A stretch of 64,000 bases of DNA. It comes from JAEMQF01 sp963775015 (GTDB lineage Bacteria; Pseudomonadota; Gammaproteobacteria; Burkholderiales; Burkholderiaceae_C). Made by a program: the position numbers and the translations under genes. The notes below the pieces were generated by a model. That model was not told where the DNA came from and made no database searches. It saw only the letters and a list, made by a program, of their open reading frames with translations. How positions within the stretch are numbered: the stretch's first letter is position 1; every line of letters starts with the position of its first letter. The DNA is taken from assembly GCA_963775015.1 (NCBI GenBank), contig CAVZHI010000019.1, positions 62,001 through 126,000 on the forward strand, given 5' to 3'. Positions 17,766-25,376 of this stretch are shown here, one piece after another.

Positions 17766-18527
17766 GTGAGACACATCGCGCGCAAGCGCTTCGGCCAGCA
17801 CTTCCTCACCGACCGCGACGTCATTGAGCGCATCGTCCAGGCGATTGACCCGCAACCCGGGCAGGCACTGATCGAGATCGGCCCGGGTTTGGGCGCGTTG
17901 ACCGACCCCCTGGTACAGCGCTGCGGCAACCTCTGCGTCATCGAACTCGACCGCAACCTCGCGGCGCGGCTGCGGCAGCGCGCCGAACTCGAGGTGATCG
18001 AAGCCGACGTCCTGGCCGTCGACTTCGCCGCGCAGGCGCGCGCGCGGGGCGCGAAGCTGCGCGTGGTGGGCAATCTGCCCTACAACATCTCCTCGCCGAT
18101 CCTGTTTCACCTGCTCGACGCGGTGAGCCACATCGCCGATCAGCATTTCATGCTGCAAGCCGAAGTCGTGCAGCGCATGGCGGCAGCCCCGTGCACCAAG
18201 GCCTACGGCCGACTCAGCGTGATGCTGCAGTGGCGCTACGAGGTCGAGGCCTTGATCGATGTGCCGCCGAGCGCGTTCGATCCGCCGCCGAAAGTGGATT
18301 CCGCGGTCGTTCGCATGCAGCCGCTGCGCGAATTTTCGCCGGTCTCGGCAGCCCAGCTGAGCGAACTCGTCAGGGTCGCGTTCTCGCAGCGCCGCAAGCT
18401 CCTGCGCCACACCTTGGGGCGCTGGCTCGAATCGCGGCAGTTCAGCGGTCACTTCGACTTGCAGCGCCGCGCCGAGGAAGTTCCGGTGGCCGAATTCCTG
18501 GCTTTGACCGCGGCCAGCGCCGTTTGA
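17766..18527 (+). CDS. rsmA: 16S rRNA (adenine-1518/1519-N6)-dimethyltransferase RsmA (KsgA)
   Basis: A 253-residue SAM-dependent methyltransferase that dimethylates two adjacent adenines in the 3' hairpin of 16S rRNA during small-subunit assembly. The start KRFGQHFLTD, motif I EIGPGLGALTDPL and the adenine-dimethylase motif NLPYNISSPILFH are diagnostic. The start codon is GTG, 25 bases after surA. The gene closes the lptD-surA-rsmA cluster; the plus strand after it holds a strong hairpin but the T-tract is on the other strand. Loss of this enzyme gives kasugamycin resistance in other bacteria. Confidence 0.95.
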   Translation: MRHIARKRFGQHFLTDRDVIERIVQAIDPQPGQALIEIGPGLGALTDPLVQRCGNLCVIELDRNLAARLRQRAELEVIEADVLAVDFAAQARARGAKLRVVGNLPYNISSPILFHLLDAVSHIADQHFMLQAEVVQRMAAAPCTKAYGRLSVMLQWRYEVEALIDVPPSAFDPPPKVDSAVVRMQPLREFSPVSAAQLSELVRVAFSQRRKLLRHTLGRWLESRQFSGHFDLQRRAEEVPVAEFLALTAASAV

Positions 18528-18553
18528 CGCCCGCCGCGAGGCGCCGACCCAAG

Positions 18554-18579
18554 AAAAACGGCGGTCCGAGGACCGCCGT
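18554..18579 (-). terminator. Intrinsic terminator reading on the minus strand
   Basis: ACGGCGGTCC (18558-18567) pairs with GGACCGCCGT (18570-18579), and on the minus strand the stem is followed by a run of five T. It therefore ends minus-strand transcription coming from the barnase-barstar side. On the plus strand it may help end the rsmA transcript, without a T-tract. Confidence 0.7.
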
Positions 18580-18611
18580 GATCATTGCGCGAACGTCAAT
18601 GCGAGCGCGCG

Positions 18612-18740
18612 CTACGCCGCGCTGAGCCACATCGACGTATCAAAAGCGCTGCTCATGAGCGGCATGTTCATGCCGAACGTCGCGCTGGTCGAACTCTTTG
18701 CGACGCCCTTGGCTGGCTTGCTCGCAACGTTCTGGGCCAT
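18612..18740 (-). CDS. Possible 42-residue protein between a hairpin and a terminator
   Basis: An ATG-initiated frame of 42 codons (start MAQNVASKPAKGVAKSST, end MWLSAA) lies between the stem-loop at 18748-18782 and the terminator at 18554-18579, all on the minus strand. The peptide has an Ala/Lys/Ser-rich half followed by a Met-rich, mildly hydrophobic half; I recognise no family. Only a weak Shine-Dalgarno-like GACAGAG precedes the ATG. The terminator placed 33 bases after its stop implies that a transcript passes through it, either from barstar or from its own promoter. It could equally be spacer DNA; the frame is short enough to occur by chance. Confidence 0.3.
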   Translation of the reverse strand: MAQNVASKPAKGVAKSSTSATFGMNMPLMSSAFDTSMWLSAA

Positions 18741-18747
18741 CTCTGTC

Positions 18748-18782
18748 GCCCGCTCCCATGACCCGAATTCCTGGGAGCGGGC
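18748..18782. repeat. REP-like stem-loop downstream of barstar
   Basis: GCCCGCTCCCA (18748-18758) pairs perfectly with TGGGAGCGGGC (18772-18782) around a 13-base loop. The last base overlaps the barstar stop codon. The GGGAGCGGGC core resembles the common Pseudomonas REP unit. No T-tract follows, so it probably stabilises or processes mRNA, or is a mobile repeat. Confidence 0.6.
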
Positions 18783-19177
18783 TACTGAAAAGAATAGAAA
18801 CATCGGAACGGTACTTTGCGCTCCGCCCAATAGTCCGCGGCGTCGCGAAACACGTCGAGCAGCTGCTCGCGCGCCTCGCGGTCGAACTTGGGGTTGTCCG
18901 GCAATTGCTCCAAGACCACAACGAAGCCGGGCTGCGCGCCCGATTTGTGAACCATGTCGGTCATGCAGTCGTACAAGGCATCGAGGTTCTTCCCGAAATG
19001 CGCCGGAAACATGAACGCCTCGGCAATGCTCTCCAGCACGTCCTGCTTGGACTGCGCAGCTGTCAGATTGGCGTACAAAAAATGCTGATCCACGCCCTGC
19101 GCGGCCTGCAACAAGTCCTCGGCGCGATAGGCGCGTATGGACTGAACGATATTGGGTCGGACGGTCTGCAAAAGCAT
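18782..19177 (-). CDS. Barstar-family ribonuclease inhibitor
   Basis: A 131-residue cytosolic protein with a barstar domain. The motif FGKNLDALYDCMTD corresponds to the barnase-binding helix and loop of barstar; Asp66 and Asp70 align with the barstar aspartates that plug the RNase active site. A clear AGGAGG ribosome-binding site precedes the ATG. It lies 45 bases downstream of a secreted barnase/RNase Sa-type gene and should protect the producer from enzyme that folds before export. The N-terminal 30 residues are an extension compared with classical 90-residue barstar. A stem-loop starts at its stop codon. Confidence 0.9.
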   Translation of the reverse strand: MLLQTVRPNIVQSIRAYRAEDLLQAAQGVDQHFLYANLTAAQSKQDVLESIAEAFMFPAHFGKNLDALYDCMTDMVHKSGAQPGFVVVLEQLPDNPKFDREAREQLLDVFRDAADYWAERKVPFRCFYSFQ

Positions 19178-19222
19178 GGTCGCGATCCTCCTGTGGTCAA
19201 TGAAAAATCTTCTGGGGGCAAC

Positions 19223-19633
19223 TCACTGCACGATGCGCTTGAAGCTCGCGTAGTGGTCTGCCGTATAAAAACAAGCGTCTGGCTGTGCCGGTTGACTCCC
19301 TCCACAAACAATGCGCCGCGCCCCACGGTCACGCGATCCAGGTGTTTGCACGGTGTACTCGCGGTAATAACCGCGCGGCTGAACCGGCAAGTGACGCTCG
19401 CGATTGCCGAACGTCGAGCCATCTTTGGCGTAGCGAAACGGCCCACCGGAGCGAATCAACTTTTCCGTCGACTGCGCCTCCAGCGGCAATTGCGCTCTGG
19501 ACACTACGCCGAGTTCTTGCCTGGCCTCCTTCGCCTGCGACCCCATGGCCGCCACAAGAATTAACGCTGATGTGAGAGCGAGCCCCAACTTTCGAAGTGC
19601 ACGCCTCACGCCCAGCTGGCCGATCAAAAACAC
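19223..19633 (-). CDS. Secreted guanyl-specific ribonuclease (barnase/RNase Sa family)
   Basis: A 136-residue RNase of the N1/T1/barnase family. An N-terminal signal peptide (LGLALTSALILVAAMGSQA) precedes the domain: GGPFRYAKDGSTFGNRE, then YYREYTVQTPG, RGARRIVCGG and YTADHYASFKRI. By alignment to Streptomyces RNase Sa the catalytic glutamate is Glu92, the substrate arginines are Arg103 and Arg107, and the general acid is His127; all are present, so the enzyme should be active. Two cysteines (in IVCGG and ACFY) may form a disulfide after export. The first start is GTG at 19633; a GTG nine codons on (VRRALRK) is an alternative. It is followed by its barstar inhibitor. Confidence 0.9.
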   Translation of the reverse strand: MFLIGQLGVRRALRKLGLALTSALILVAAMGSQAKEARQELGVVSRAQLPLEAQSTEKLIRSGGPFRYAKDGSTFGNRERHLPVQPRGYYREYTVQTPGSRDRGARRIVCGGSQPAQPDACFYTADHYASFKRIVQ

Positions 19634-19917
19634 GGGTAATCCCTGAAAACCGAAGTGCGAATGGTACAGAAATCACGCACAAAGCTCAAGCACCTGCCTC
19701 ATTTTAGGGCATCAAGAGTTCTGAGATTGTGTGCGCACACATACGTATAAATCAATCATGCGCAACGATTTTGCGAAGTCTATCGCCTCGAATCATGAGC
19801 CCTCGGACATATCGCGATTGACAGACGACCCTTGAGGTCATTTCGCCATTGACGGCACCGATGACCTGCCAGCCAGGCCCCACCGCGGCCCGGTGCTGCA
19901 CCGCACAAGCCACGCCG
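19634..19917. promoter_or_regulatory. AT-richer intergenic region upstream of the RNase gene with palindromes
   Basis: This 284-base gap is visibly richer in A/T than the rest of the window. It contains a perfect 14-base palindrome TGTGTGCGCACACA at 19728-19741, directly followed by the 8-base palindrome ATACGTAT at 19741-19748, and a spaced inverted repeat AGGTCAT/ATGACCT at 19835-19841 and 19861-19867. It must carry the promoter of the RNase-barstar genes and the end of the maeB transcript. I cannot assign a specific promoter. The palindromes are good candidates for operator sites. Confidence 0.45.
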
Positions 19918-22214
19918 TCAGTGGCGCGCGGCGTTGGCGTCCGCGACCGTGACAGCCGCCATGTTGACGATGCGCCGCACCGTCGCCGAGGGCGTCAGGA
20001 TGTGCACCGGCTTGGCCGCGCCGAGCAGCACCGGGCCGATCGCGATGCCGTTGCCTGCGGCCGTCTTGAGCAGGTTGTAGGCGATGTTCGCCGCGTCGAT
20101 GTTGGGCAGAACGAGCAAGTTCGCTTCGCCGCTCAGGGTGCTGTGCGGCATCAGTTCAGCGCGATAAGCGGCGTCGAGCGCGGCGTCGCCATGCATCTCG
20201 CCGTCGACTTCGAGCCAGGGCGCGCGCAACGCAGCAGCGCCAGCGCATCGCGCATCTTGATCGCCGAGGGCTGGTTGCTCGAGCCGAAATTGCTGTGCGA
20301 CAGGAGCGCGGCTTTCGGTCGCAAGCCAAAGCGCAGCATTTCTTCGGCGGCCATCACGGTCAATTCGGCGAGCTGCTCGGCGCTCGGGTCGTAGTTCACA
20401 TGCGTATCGACGAGCATCACCATGCGCCCGGGCAAGAGCAGGCCGTTCATGCAGCCGTAGGTCTTCACGCCTTCGCGCAGGCCGATCACCTGGTCGATGT
20501 AGTGCAGGTGCAGCCCCGTCGTGCCCCAGGTGCCGCAGAGCATGCCGTCGACCTCGTCGCTCTTGAGCAGCATCGCGCCGATGAGCGTCAGGCGGCGCCG
20601 CATTTCGATTTTCGCCAGTTGCGCCGTCACGCCCTTGCGCGACGTCATCTCGTGATAACGCTGCCAGTAGTCGCGAAAGCGGTGGTCGTTCTCGGTGTTG
20701 ACGAGGTCGTAGTCGCGGTTCACCATGAGGCGCAGGCCGAATTTCTCGATGCGCTGAGCCAGGATGTCGGGCCGGCCGATCAGCGTCGGACGCGCCAGGC
20801 CTTCGTCGACGACAACCTGCACCGCGCGCAGGACGCGCTCTTCTTCGCCTTCGGCGAACGCGACGCGCTTGCGCTGCGCGCGCTTGGCGAGGTTGAAGAT
20901 CGGCTTCATCGTCGTCCCCGACGCGTAGACGAAGCTGAGCAGCTTTTCGCGGTACGCGTCGAGGTCTTTCACCGGGCGCCGCGCAACCCCCGACGCGGCG
21001 GCGGCATGCGCCACGGCCGGCGCGATCCGGATCATGAGGCGCGGGTCGAAGGGCTTGGGAATCAGGTACTCGGGCCCAAAACTGAGCGTCGCGCCGGCGT
21101 ACGCTGCGGCGACGACTTCGCTCTGTTCGGCCTGGGCCAGATCGGCGATCGCGTGCACCGCCGCGATCTCCATTTCGACGCTGATCGTCGTCGCCCCCGA
21201 ATCGAGCGCGCCGCGGAAGATGTACGGGAAACACAGGACGTTGTTGATCTGGTTCGGGTAATCGGTGCGTCCCGTCGCCATGATCGCGTCGCTGCGCACC
21301 TCCTTCACCTCCTCGGGCATGATTTCGGGCGTCGGATTCGCGAGCGCAAAAATCACCGGGTTCGGGTTCATGCGCGCGACCATGTCCTTCTTCAGCACGC
21401 CGCCGGCCGACAGGCCGAGAAAGATGTCGGCACCGGCGATCGCTTCGCCCAGACTGCGCTGCCCGGTCTCCTGGGCGAAGACCGCCTTGTCGTCGTCCAT
21501 CAGTTCCTTGCGCCCGGCGTAGACGAGTCCGGCGAGGTCGCTGACCCAGATGTTGTGGCGCGGCATTCCGAGTTTCACGAGCAGCGAGAGGCACGCCAGC
21601 GCCGCCGCACCGGCGCCCGATGCGACGAGTTTCACTTCCGTGATCGCCTTGCCCGTGACCTTGAGCGCGTTCAGGATTCCCGCGGCGACGACGATCGCCG
21701 TGCCATGCTGGTCGTCGTGGAACACCGGGATCTTCATGCGCGAGCGCAACGCGCGTTCGACGTAGAAGCAATCCGGCGCCTTGATGTCTTCCAGGTTGAT
21801 GCCGCCGAAGGTCGGCTCGAGCGCGGCGATCAGGTCGATCAATTTGTCGAGGTTGTTCTCGTTCACTTCGAGGTCGAAGACGTCGATGCCGGCGAACTTC
21901 TTGAACAAGACCGCCTTGCCTTCCATGACCGGCTTGGCGGCGAGCGGGCCGATGTTGCCCAGGCCGAGCACGGCGGTACCGTTCGTGATCACAGCCACCA
22001 GGTTGCCACGCGCCGTGTAGCGAAACGCGTTCGTCGGATCGGCGGCGATTTCTTCGCACGCCGCAGCGACGCCGGGCGAATACGCGAGCGCCAGGTCACG
22101 CTGGTTGATGAGCTGTTTCGTCGGCGCGATGGCGATCTTGCCGGGCGTCGGGAACTCGTGGTACTCGAGCGCGGCACGGCGCAACTCGACGCGCTTTTCT
22201 TCGTAACTGGACAT
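19918..22214 (-). pseudogene. maeB: NADP-dependent malic enzyme with phosphotransacetylase-like domain, one frameshift
   Basis: The gene encodes a MaeB-type enzyme that converts malate to pyruvate and CO2 with NADP+. The N-terminal malic domain starts at MSSYEEKRVELRRAALEYHEFP, with AYSPGVAAACEEI and VLGLGNIGPLAAKPVMEGK; the NAD(P) site is GAGAAALACL and the C-terminal half is the phosphotransacetylase-like domain of unknown catalytic use that is standard for MaeB. The frame is lost near 20218-20230, where the minus strand reads GCGCGCGCCC: the first frame ends soon after with a wrong tail, while the true tail (WLEVDGEMHGDAAL to the end at 19918) continues in another frame. One missing base explains it, so a sequencing error is as likely as a real mutation. 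It is divergent from thiL. Confidence 0.85.
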
Positions 22215-22375
22215 GATCGAATCTTTCGCTGGCGTTGCAGGGCGTGGGCGTTGCGGGCGGGTCGACGGCGCGCGCCGGGAGGCGCGATTGTCCGAGTGTC
22301 GCGCAGGTCTGCACGAGCCTTCACGCGCGGCGCCCATAATTCCGCGGCTGCGTTGCCCGACTCGACCCCCTGCCC

Positions 22376-23332
22376 ATGCCTCTTGGCGAATTCGAACTCA
22401 TAGCCAAGTACTTCAGCCCACCCGTGCGCCGCGCGACTCTGGGCGTCGGCGACGACTGCGCGCTGCTCGCACCGGCCGCCGGAATGCAGCTCGCCGTGTC
22501 GAGCGACATGCTCGTCGAAGGGCGGCATTTTCTGTCGACGGTCCAGCCCGACGCACTCGGGCACAAGGCCTTGGCAGTGAACCTGAGCGACCTGGCAGCG
22601 TGCGGCGCGGCGCCGCTGGCGTTCACGCTCGCACTCGCGCTGCCGCGCGCCGACGAGGCGTTCCTCGACGGGTTTTCGCGCGGTCTGCTGGAGTTGGCGC
22701 GCGCCCATGACTGCGAACTGGTCGGGGGCGACACGACCCAAGGGCCGCTGAACATTTGCATCACCGTATTCGGCGAGGTACCGATCGGCCAGGCGCTGCT
22801 GCGCAGCGGCGCACGCGCGGGCGATTCCCTGTACGTCAGCGGCACGCTCGGCAATGCGCGGCTCGCGCTCGAGTGTTTTCGTGGCACCGTCGAGCTTGCG
22901 GGCGATGCCTTCAGCGCAGTGCGCCGCGCGATGGAGCGCCCCGAGCCGCGGATTGCGCTGGGTCTTGCGTTGCGCGGCGTGGCGTCGAGCGCGATCGACG
23001 TCTCCGACGGCTTGCTCGGCGACCTCGGCCACATCCTTCGCGCTTCGCGCGTCGGCGCGACGCTGCACGCCGAGATGTTGCCGCGCAGCGAAGTGCTCGC
23101 AGCACAGCCACAGGCACTGCAACTCGAGTGCCTACTTGCCGGTGGCGACGATTACGAACTCCTGTTCACGGCGCCGCCGCGGCGCAGCACCGAAGTTCAC
23201 GCCGCCGCGTTGCACGCCGGCGTGACGGTCACGCACATCGGCAGCATCGACGCGGCCCCGGGGCTGCGCCTGTTCGACGCGGCGGACCGGCCTATCGCGC
23301 AGCAGTTCGCCGGCTTCGACCACTTCCGTTAA
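22376..23332 (+). CDS. thiL: Thiamine-monophosphate kinase ThiL
   Basis: A 318-residue kinase that makes thiamine diphosphate from thiamine monophosphate with ATP, the last step of the cofactor pathway. Family landmarks are the start GEFELIAKYF, LGVGDDCALL, SSDMLVEGRHF, NLSDLAACGAAPLAF, VGGDTTQGP and IDVSDGLLGDL, which bind Mg-ATP and the thiamine phosphate. A -10-like CATAAT lies at 22335-22340. The gene begins an operon with pgpA and pncC, an arrangement common in Burkholderiales, and the following gap to pgpA is 30 bases. Thiamine diphosphate would also be needed by the KorAB enzyme in this window. Confidence 0.95.
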   Translation: MPLGEFELIAKYFSPPVRRATLGVGDDCALLAPAAGMQLAVSSDMLVEGRHFLSTVQPDALGHKALAVNLSDLAACGAAPLAFTLALALPRADEAFLDGFSRGLLELARAHDCELVGGDTTQGPLNICITVFGEVPIGQALLRSGARAGDSLYVSGTLGNARLALECFRGTVELAGDAFSAVRRAMERPEPRIALGLALRGVASSAIDVSDGLLGDLGHILRASRVGATLHAEMLPRSEVLAAQPQALQLECLLAGGDDYELLFTAPPRRSTEVHAAALHAGVTVTHIGSIDAAPGLRLFDAADRPIAQQFAGFDHFR

Positions 23333-23362
23333 GCCAGCACCGCGACGCCCAGGAAACCGACC

Positions 23363-23917
23363 ATGCCGGATCGCGAATCCACACTCAATCCGCCGATCGC
23401 CGGTTCGCCGCGCAAAGGCTCGTCCGGCTTCGCTTTCAGGCATCCGGCGCGGATCCTGGCTTTCGGTTTTGGCAGCGGGCTCGCGCCGCTTGCGCCGGGA
23501 ACCGCGGCGACGCTGGCGGCCTGGCTCGGCTTCGCCGTTCTGCAACCGCACCTGGACGACTTGGGCTGGGCCTTCGCGCTGGGCGCGGCCGCGCTGCTCG
23601 GCGTCTGGGCTTGCGCACGAACCGCACGCGAACTCGGTGTCAGCGACCCGAGTGCCATCGTCTGGGACGAGATCGTCGGATTCGGCTGCGTCCTGTGGCT
23701 CGTCACGCCGGCAAGCTTCTGGGCGCAACTCTGGGCCTTCGTGTTGTTTCGGATTTTCGACATCGCCAAGCCCGGCCCCGTCGCCTGGGCCGACGCGATC
23801 TTCAAAGTGCGGCGCGGCGAGGCGATCGGCTGGCGCCAGGGTTTCGGCATCATGTTCGACGATCTGGTCGCCGCTCTGTGTACGCTGCTCGTGATCGCGT
23901 TGTGGAGGTTCATCTGA
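23363..23917 (+). CDS. pgpA: Phosphatidylglycerophosphatase A
   Basis: A 184-residue inner-membrane phosphatase that removes the terminal phosphate of phosphatidylglycerophosphate to give phosphatidylglycerol. The segments FGSGLAPLAPGTAATLAAW, WDEIVGFG and the C-terminal FDDLVAAL with the WADAIFKVRRGEAIGWRQGFGI region are typical of PgpA; the conserved acidic residues there bind Mg2+. Four hydrophobic stretches fit a small membrane enzyme. An N-terminal 25-residue polar extension precedes HPARILAFGFGSG. The stop overlaps the pncC start by one base (TGATG), showing translational coupling between thiL-pgpA-pncC members. Confidence 0.94.
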   Translation: MPDRESTLNPPIAGSPRKGSSGFAFRHPARILAFGFGSGLAPLAPGTAATLAAWLGFAVLQPHLDDLGWAFALGAAALLGVWACARTARELGVSDPSAIVWDEIVGFGCVLWLVTPASFWAQLWAFVLFRIFDIAKPGPVAWADAIFKVRRGEAIGWRQGFGIMFDDLVAALCTLLVIALWRFI

Positions 23918-24438
23918 TGCCAGTGCCAACCTGCGTCCCAAAACTCGTGCAGGAGCTGGCGCAGGCGCTGCGCCACCGCGGCGCGACGCTCGCCACCGCA
24001 GAATCGTGCACCGGCGGGATGATCGCCGCGGCGTGCACCGATCTGGCGGGATCGAGCGACTGGTTCGAGCGCGGCTTCGTCACCTACTCGAACGCGGCGA
24101 AGGTCGAGGCCCTGGGCGTCGACGCCGCGCTGCTCGCGGCGCAGGGTGCGGTGAGCGCCGAAGTGGCGTGCGCGATGGCGCTCGGCGCGCTGCGCCACTC
24201 GCACGCCGACCTCGCGGTGGCGGTCACCGGAATCGCCGGACCGGGTGGCGCGACGCCCGGCAAACCGGTCGGCACCGTCTGGCTCGCCTGGGCTGAGCGC
24301 GGCGGCCCGGCGGATTCAGAGTTGCTCGAGTTGCGCGGCGATCGCGCAGCGGTGCGCGAGCAGACCGTCGTTCACGCCTTGCAACGCCTGTGCGCTCTGG
24401 CAGACGCCATGCCCACGCGGGCCGCGGGTCGCCCATGA
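23917..24438 (+). CDS. pncC: Nicotinamide-nucleotide amidohydrolase PncC (CinA C-terminal type)
   Basis: A 173-residue enzyme corresponding to the C-terminal domain of CinA. It deamidates nicotinamide mononucleotide to nicotinic acid mononucleotide, recycling NMN left by NAD-dependent DNA ligase. The sequence ATAESCTGGMIAAACTDLAGSSDWFERGFVTYSN holds the catalytic serine and the conserved threonine, and VAVTGIAGPGGATPGKPVGTVW is the second signature. A strong GGAGG ribosome-binding site inside the end of pgpA precedes the ATG. The stop overlaps the next ATG (ATGA), linking it to ghrA. A much longer open frame upstream is only a shadow of thiL and pgpA. Confidence 0.93.
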   Translation: MPVPTCVPKLVQELAQALRHRGATLATAESCTGGMIAAACTDLAGSSDWFERGFVTYSNAAKVEALGVDAALLAAQGAVSAEVACAMALGALRHSHADLAVAVTGIAGPGGATPGKPVGTVWLAWAERGGPADSELLELRGDRAAVREQTVVHALQRLCALADAMPTRAAGRP

Positions 24439-25364
24439 GCATCCTGCTCGCCGCCGACTTCGCGCCCGCCGAGTGGGAGGCATGGTGGCCCGCTTTGCAC
24501 ATCGCGCTGCCTGGGGAGACCTTGCTCCGCGAGGGCGGCGATCTGTCCGGCGTCGAGATCGCGCTCGTCGCGAATCCGCGGCCCGGGTTGCTCGCCAGCT
24601 TGCCGCGCTTGCGCCTGATTCAATCGCTCTGGGCCGGCGTTGACCGGCTTCTGGCCGACCCGACGCTACCGCGCGACGTCCCGCTGGCGCGAATGGTCGA
24701 TCCGGTGATGAGCCAGGCCATCGCCGAGACCGCGCTCTGGGCCACGCTCAGCCTGCAGCGCGACCACTTCGACTATGCCGCGCAGCAGCGCCGGCGCGAG
24801 TGGCACCAGCGCGCCCAGCGGCGCGCCGACGAACTTGCGGTTGCCGTGCTCGGTTTGGGCGAAATGGGCCGCGCCGCAGCACAGCGACTCGCCGCCAACG
24901 GTTACCGCGTCTCGGGCTGGAGCACCCGCCCGACCGAGCTCGCGGGAATCGTCACGCGCAGCGGCGCAGCGGCGCTCGCTTCGGTCCTCGGCGACGCGCA
25001 CATCGTCGTCAACCTGCTGCCGCTGACGCCGGCAACGCGCGGCCTCTTCGGGCGCTCAACGTTCGCGCAGATGCAGCGCGGCGCGAGCCTCGTGAACCTG
25101 GGCCGAGGCGCGCAGGTGATCGAGCCGGATCTGCTGCACGCGCTGGACGAAGGCCAGTTGCGCCACGCCGTTCTCGACGTGTTCGCGACCGAACCGCTCG
25201 CCGCAGGGCACGCCTTCTGGACGCACCCCCGCATCACCGTGCTTCCGCACATTGCCGCGCTCACCGACCCGCGCAGTGCGGCTCAGGTCGTGGCGCGCAA
25301 TGTGACCGCGTTGCGCGGCGGCGCGCCGCTGGCGCACCTTGTCGATCGGTCGCGCGGTTATTGA
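24435..25364 (+). CDS. ghrA: Glyoxylate/hydroxypyruvate reductase A-like dehydrogenase
   Basis: A 309-residue D-2-hydroxyacid dehydrogenase of the GhrA group, which reduces glyoxylate and hydroxypyruvate with NADPH. The Rossmann motif VLGLGEMGRAAAQRL lies near residues 139-151, NLGRGAQVIEPDLL carries the substrate arginine and LPHIAAL the catalytic histidine; the glutamate is in ATEPLAAGHAFW. The start is an ATG overlapping the pncC stop by four bases, so the gene is probably the last of a thiL-pgpA-pncC-ghrA operon. It converges on holA 12 bases later with no room for a separate terminator. Confidence 0.88.
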   Translation: MSILLAADFAPAEWEAWWPALHIALPGETLLREGGDLSGVEIALVANPRPGLLASLPRLRLIQSLWAGVDRLLADPTLPRDVPLARMVDPVMSQAIAETALWATLSLQRDHFDYAAQQRRREWHQRAQRRADELAVAVLGLGEMGRAAAQRLAANGYRVSGWSTRPTELAGIVTRSGAAALASVLGDAHIVVNLLPLTPATRGLFGRSTFAQMQRGASLVNLGRGAQVIEPDLLHALDEGQLRHAVLDVFATEPLAAGHAFWTHPRITVLPHIAALTDPRSAAQVVARNVTALRGGAPLAHLVDRSRGY

Positions 25365-25376
25365 GCGCAAATCACA

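Noticed and set aside
13801..18452. Long minus-strand frames opposite lptD and surA.
   Set aside because: They overlap conserved genes, show no recognisable domains and have shadow-like amino-acid composition.
20295..22403. Plus-strand 702-codon frame opposite maeB.
   Set aside because: It is antisense to conserved malic-enzyme sequence and histidine/arginine-rich; no family recognised.
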